Of a stretch of 64,000 nt of DNA, positions 61,327-64,000 are shown in pieces. Origin of the DNA: Flavobacterium anhuiense. GTDB lineage: Bacteria > Bacteroidota > Bacteroidia > Flavobacteriales > Flavobacteriaceae. The stretch spans positions 372,001 through 436,000 of the forward strand of contig NZ_FMVC01000001.1 in assembly GCF_900101855.1 (NCBI RefSeq). Direction: 5' to 3'. The translations under genes and the position numbers were made by a program. Below the pieces are notes generated by a model. It was given only the letters and a program-made list of their open reading frames with translations. It had not been told where the DNA came from and did not search any database. The stretch's first letter is position 1, and each line of letters opens with the position of its first letter.

Positions 61327-63519
61327 CTAATTTCCTAACTGCAATTGATTTTTAACCAATTCAAAATAATTTCCTCTTTGTTCTACCAGTGTAGTATGGT
61401 TCCCTATTTCAATAATTTTACCTTTATCCAAAACCACAATCTGGTCTGCATTCATAACCGTGCTTAATCGATGCGCAATTACAATTACGGTTTTGTTTTT
61501 AAAGAAAATATCAAGCTTCTGCATAATTTCTTTTTCATTGTTGGCGTCAAGGGCAGATGTTGCTTCATCGAAAAACAAAATTTCAGGATTTTTATATACT
61601 GCTCTGGCAATCAGCAATCGCTGTTTCTGCCCGGTGCTCATTCCCAATCCTTCTGCTCCAATTTTGGTGTTATAGCCCAATGGGAGCTCGCTTACATATT
61701 GTGTAATATTTGCGACATCAGATGCATAAAGCAATCGTTCTTTGTCGATTTTATCAGCCCCAACTGCAATATTATTTGCAATTGTATCAGTGAAAATATA
61801 CCCCTCCTGCATAACCGCTCCAATATTAGATCTCCATGCTTTCTGTGAAATATTTTTCAATTGAGCACTCCCAATACAGACTTCGCCTTTGTCTGGATTG
61901 TAAAACTTCAGCAAGAGTTTCATCAATGTTGTTTTTCCGCTTCCGCTTACTCCCACTATTGCTGTCACTTTATTAGCTGGAATCTTTAAACTTAAGTTAT
62001 CTAAAACAGGAACATCTGAACCTAAATACCTATAAGTAACATTTTTTAATTCGATATCTGAATCATACGGCACATCAATGGACTGATGCTCTTCTTCTTG
62101 CGTTTCGTCTTCTTTTTCGTGAATTTCTGATAATCTTGCCAATGAAATTTTAGCATCTTGAAGCTCTCTCACAAATTGGATCAGCTGTGTAATTGGCCCA
62201 TTCAAACTGCCTACAATCGAATTAATGGCCAGCATCATCCCCAGCGTTATAGAACCATCAATAACTAATTTTGCAGATAAAAACGTAATGAAAATATTTT
62301 TCAGTTCATTTATTACTGACGAACCAATGCTTTGCGACTGCTCTAAAACCAAACCTTTTATAGAAACCCTAAACAATCTTGCCTGAACATATTCCCAGCC
62401 CCAGCGTTTCTGTTTTTCTGCATTATGGAGCTTAATTTCCTGCATTCCGTTTATCAGCTCCATTACCTTGCTCTGCTCTACAGAAACTTCAGCAAAACGT
62501 TTGTAATCCAAAATTTCTCTTCGTTTTAAAAACATACTTATCCAGCCAAAATAAAGAAGGCTTCCGACAAAAAACACCAGAAATATCTTGAGATTAAAAT
62601 AAGCCAAAACTGCCCCCAATACAAACATATTGATAACAGAAAATAGCACATTTAAAGAGGATGTTGTAAGTATTTTTTCGATTCTACGATGATCATTAAT
62701 TCGCTGCATGATATCACCGGTCATCCTTACATCAAAAAAAGAAATCGGAAGATTCATTAACTTGATAAAGAAATCAGAAATTAATGAAATATTAATGCGG
62801 GTCGAGAGATGAAGCAGTATCCAGCTTCTTATGAGTTCTAAACCTGTTCTCCCAGCAAAAAGGAACAGCTGAGCAAATAGGATCAGATAAATGAAATGAA
62901 TATTCTGATTCTGTATTCCGACATCGACAATGCTTTGGGTTAAAAATGGAAATATCAACTGTAATAAACTACCCGCAAAAAGCCCTATAGCAAGCTGAAT
63001 AAGAAATGATTTGTATTGAAAGAGGTATTGAGAAAGGAATCTGAATCCCAACCCTGAATCTTCTTCTTTATCAAAATTAGATTGAAAAAATTTTGGAGTC
63101 GGTTCAATCAATAATGCTATTCCTTCTTTTATCTCATCATGAGCATTATTTCCAATCCAGAACTTTACAAATTCATCTTTACTGTATTCCAAAAGACCAA
63201 AAGCTGGGTCTGAGATATAATATTTGCCTTTTTTTATTTTATAAAGTACAACATAGTGATTATCGTTCCAATGCAAAATACATGGCAGCGGAGCTTCTTC
63301 GATTCTTTTTACAGAGAGTTTTACCCCTAAAGTTCTAAATCCAATTTTTTCAGCAGCATCACTTAAAAAAAGCAAATTACTTCCTTCACGAGTTGTTTCG
63401 CTAATATTTCTCAACTCCTGAATGTTGATTGTTTTACCGTAATATTTAGCAATAATTTTTAAACATGTCGGTCCGCAATCTTTGTTATCTGCCTGTTTAT
63501 AATGAGTGAATTTTTTCAA
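61327..63519 (-). CDS. Peptidase C39-ABC exporter for double-glycine-leader peptides
   Basis: The 730-residue protein has an N-terminal C39 peptidase domain (1-130) with the catalytic residues C15 (DCGPTCL), H88 (WNDNHYVVLY) and D104 (ISDPAFG), six membrane helices, and an ATPase with Walker A VGVSGSGKTT, signature MSTGQKQRLLIARAV and Walker B ILFFDEATSALD. C39 enzymes cleave after a Gly-Gly leader and export the mature peptide. A matching precursor with a KGG leader lies upstream (63834-64000) on the same strand. Confidence 0.96.
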   Translation of the reverse strand: MKKFTHYKQADNKDCGPTCLKIIAKYYGKTINIQELRNISETTREGSNLLFLSDAAEKIGFRTLGVKLSVKRIEEAPLPCILHWNDNHYVVLYKIKKGKYYISDPAFGLLEYSKDEFVKFWIGNNAHDEIKEGIALLIEPTPKFFQSNFDKEEDSGLGFRFLSQYLFQYKSFLIQLAIGLFAGSLLQLIFPFLTQSIVDVGIQNQNIHFIYLILFAQLFLFAGRTGLELIRSWILLHLSTRINISLISDFFIKLMNLPISFFDVRMTGDIMQRINDHRRIEKILTTSSLNVLFSVINMFVLGAVLAYFNLKIFLVFFVGSLLYFGWISMFLKRREILDYKRFAEVSVEQSKVMELINGMQEIKLHNAEKQKRWGWEYVQARLFRVSIKGLVLEQSQSIGSSVINELKNIFITFLSAKLVIDGSITLGMMLAINSIVGSLNGPITQLIQFVRELQDAKISLARLSEIHEKEDETQEEEHQSIDVPYDSDIELKNVTYRYLGSDVPVLDNLSLKIPANKVTAIVGVSGSGKTTLMKLLLKFYNPDKGEVCIGSAQLKNISQKAWRSNIGAVMQEGYIFTDTIANNIAVGADKIDKERLLYASDVANITQYVSELPLGYNTKIGAEGLGMSTGQKQRLLIARAVYKNPEILFFDEATSALDANNEKEIMQKLDIFFKNKTVIVIAHRLSTVMNADQIVVLDKGKIIEIGNHTTLVEQRGNYFELVKNQLQLGN

Positions 63520-63573
63520 TTTATTATGATTTATTCCAGACCAAATTAAGAAAAAAATTTCTTGTTAATCCAT

Positions 63574-63604
63574 AAAAAAACAGAGAAGACCTAAATCTTC
63601 TCTG
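63574..63604 (-). terminator. Strong terminator upstream of the C39 exporter
   Basis: CAGAGAAGA and TCTTCTCTG pair perfectly around CCTAAA. On the minus strand seven T residues follow. It would end transcripts coming from the peptide gene or the candidate RNA, so the exporter needs its own promoter or read-through. Confidence 0.85.
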
Positions 63605-63639
63605 TTTCAGTATTTAAAAACAAATTTTTTAGCAACACA

Positions 63640-63790
63640 ATTTCTTTAGGACATGGCCGCGGTTACCCTAACCAAATAAAAATAACCTTGCGACCAACTC
63701 CTAAGAATCTCAGTACCAATCATCAATACTGAGAATATGCTCAATGTTCCACGATCGAGCGCCTATACATTAAAAAAAACATGACTAAAT
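63640..63790. ncRNA. Candidate structured RNA (strand uncertain), possibly 6S-like
   Basis: This stretch is clearly richer in GC than its neighbours and has no coding frame of note. It contains a perfect 8-base stem, TCTCAGTA (63708-63715) with TACTGAGA (63727-63734), around an 11-base loop, plus GGTTA-CCC-TAACC near 63661. A long rod with inner bulges is possible. Minus-strand transcription would end at the terminator at 63574. The identity is not established; Flavobacteria have a 6S-type RNA, which is one possibility. Confidence 0.35.
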
Positions 63791-63833
63791 TCTAAATAAG
63801 GCTATATCGTATTACTTTTAAAAAAGTTAAAAA

Positions 63834-64000
63834 TCAACAACAAAGACGACTTGTATCACAAATACCTGATGATGTATTTAGCGGACAAGTTTCGCCTAGC
63901 GGTATTAAAAAACATCCTGCTTCTAAGGCTTGAACCCAACATTCTGGAATTCCTCCTTTCATGGTTTTCTGTTCATTTTTGTTAATGGACTGAGCACCTT
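63834..64000 (-). CDS. Cys-rich secreted peptide precursor with double-glycine leader (N-terminus outside window)
   Basis: The visible 54 residues end at TGA 63834-63836. The leader end reads GAQSINKNEQKTMKGG, a typical Bacteroidota bacteriocin-type leader with a Gly-Gly cut site. The core is about 38 residues beginning IPECWVQALEAGCF and has six Cys (including a terminal Cys-Cys), compatible with three disulfides. It lies upstream of a C39 exporter and its adaptor on the same strand, so it is very probably the exported substrate. No modification enzyme is seen on this side. Activity is unknown. Confidence 0.75.
   Translation of the reverse strand, partial: GAQSINKNEQKTMKGGIPECWVQALEAGCFLIPLGETCPLNTSSGICDTSRLCC

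Larger units (their letters stand above)
63520..63833. other. 314-base gap holding a terminator and a candidate structured RNA
   Basis: No protein frame longer than about 38 codons is convincing. The gap carries the terminator at 63574-63604 and the structured region at 63640-63790, both listed separately. Confidence 0.5.

Noticed and set aside
63640..63770. A minus-strand frame of about 38 codons ending in LVRVTAAMS
   Set aside because: It lacks a proper start, overlaps the stem-loop region and has no protein-like features; a structured RNA is a better explanation.

Overview
The window looks like a chromosomal segment of a Flavobacterium-like member of the Bacteroidota. The evidence is the AT-rich sequence, promoters of the TTG-N19-TAnnTTTG type, weak Shine-Dalgarno sites, a MurF-Alr fusion, DnaE with an N-terminal proofreading domain, a long alanine-rich tail on ribosomal protein S16, TonB-dependent receptors with Bacteroidota-style lipoproteins, and many lineage-typical intergenic inverted repeats. 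No rRNA, tRNA, CRISPR array or transposase was seen.

Layout. Positions 1-5663 hold the start of an M1 peptidase and a probable zinc-acquisition locus: a small CxxC membrane protein, two DUF4625-type lipoproteins, a TonB-dependent receptor and an AztD-like His/Asp-rich lipoprotein, preceded by a promoter overlapped by two matching operator-like boxes. Positions 5892-8913 carry thioredoxin and an AsmA-like protein. Positions 9035-11979 are a compact type II restriction-modification island: controller protein, m5C methyltransferase, MvaI/BcnI-like nuclease and a small zinc-ribbon protein. Positions 12028-18069 hold small housekeeping genes, a three-repeat lipoprotein, an ammonium transporter, TrmB, a LysE-type exporter and an alkyltransferase-like protein. 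Positions 18257-25861 contain a sensor kinase and NtrC-type regulator divergent from a MacAB-like exporter operon that carries a sigma-54 promoter and two upstream activator sites. Positions 25927-36874 hold an L,D-transpeptidase, Fe-S genes (mrp, NifU-like, ferredoxin), a SUKH protein, asd, mscL, murF-alr, a PAP2-like protein and an outer-membrane barrel.

Positions 37102-39822 are a second small-CxxC-protein plus TonB-receptor pair. They are followed by prolyl oligopeptidase, a Gfo/Idh/MocA oxidoreductase, an outer-membrane protein, dnaE, an SDR enzyme with an AraC-type regulator, and a leuC-leuD-cimA/leuA-leuB cluster (51848-56896) whose synthase looks like Leptospira-type citramalate synthase. 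After an RNA-binding protein, a lipoprotein, rpsP-rimM and a tRNA methyltransferase, the window ends in a peptide-export cassette on the minus strand. It consists of a Cys-rich peptide with a double-glycine leader (cut by the window edge), a candidate structured RNA, a C39-peptidase ABC exporter and an HlyD-family adaptor.

The most novel-looking parts are the zinc-type locus with its paralogous small CxxC proteins, the sigma-54-controlled exporter, and the unannotated double-glycine peptide with its exporter. Start codons were moved downstream where signal peptides, promoters or family N-termini supported it.
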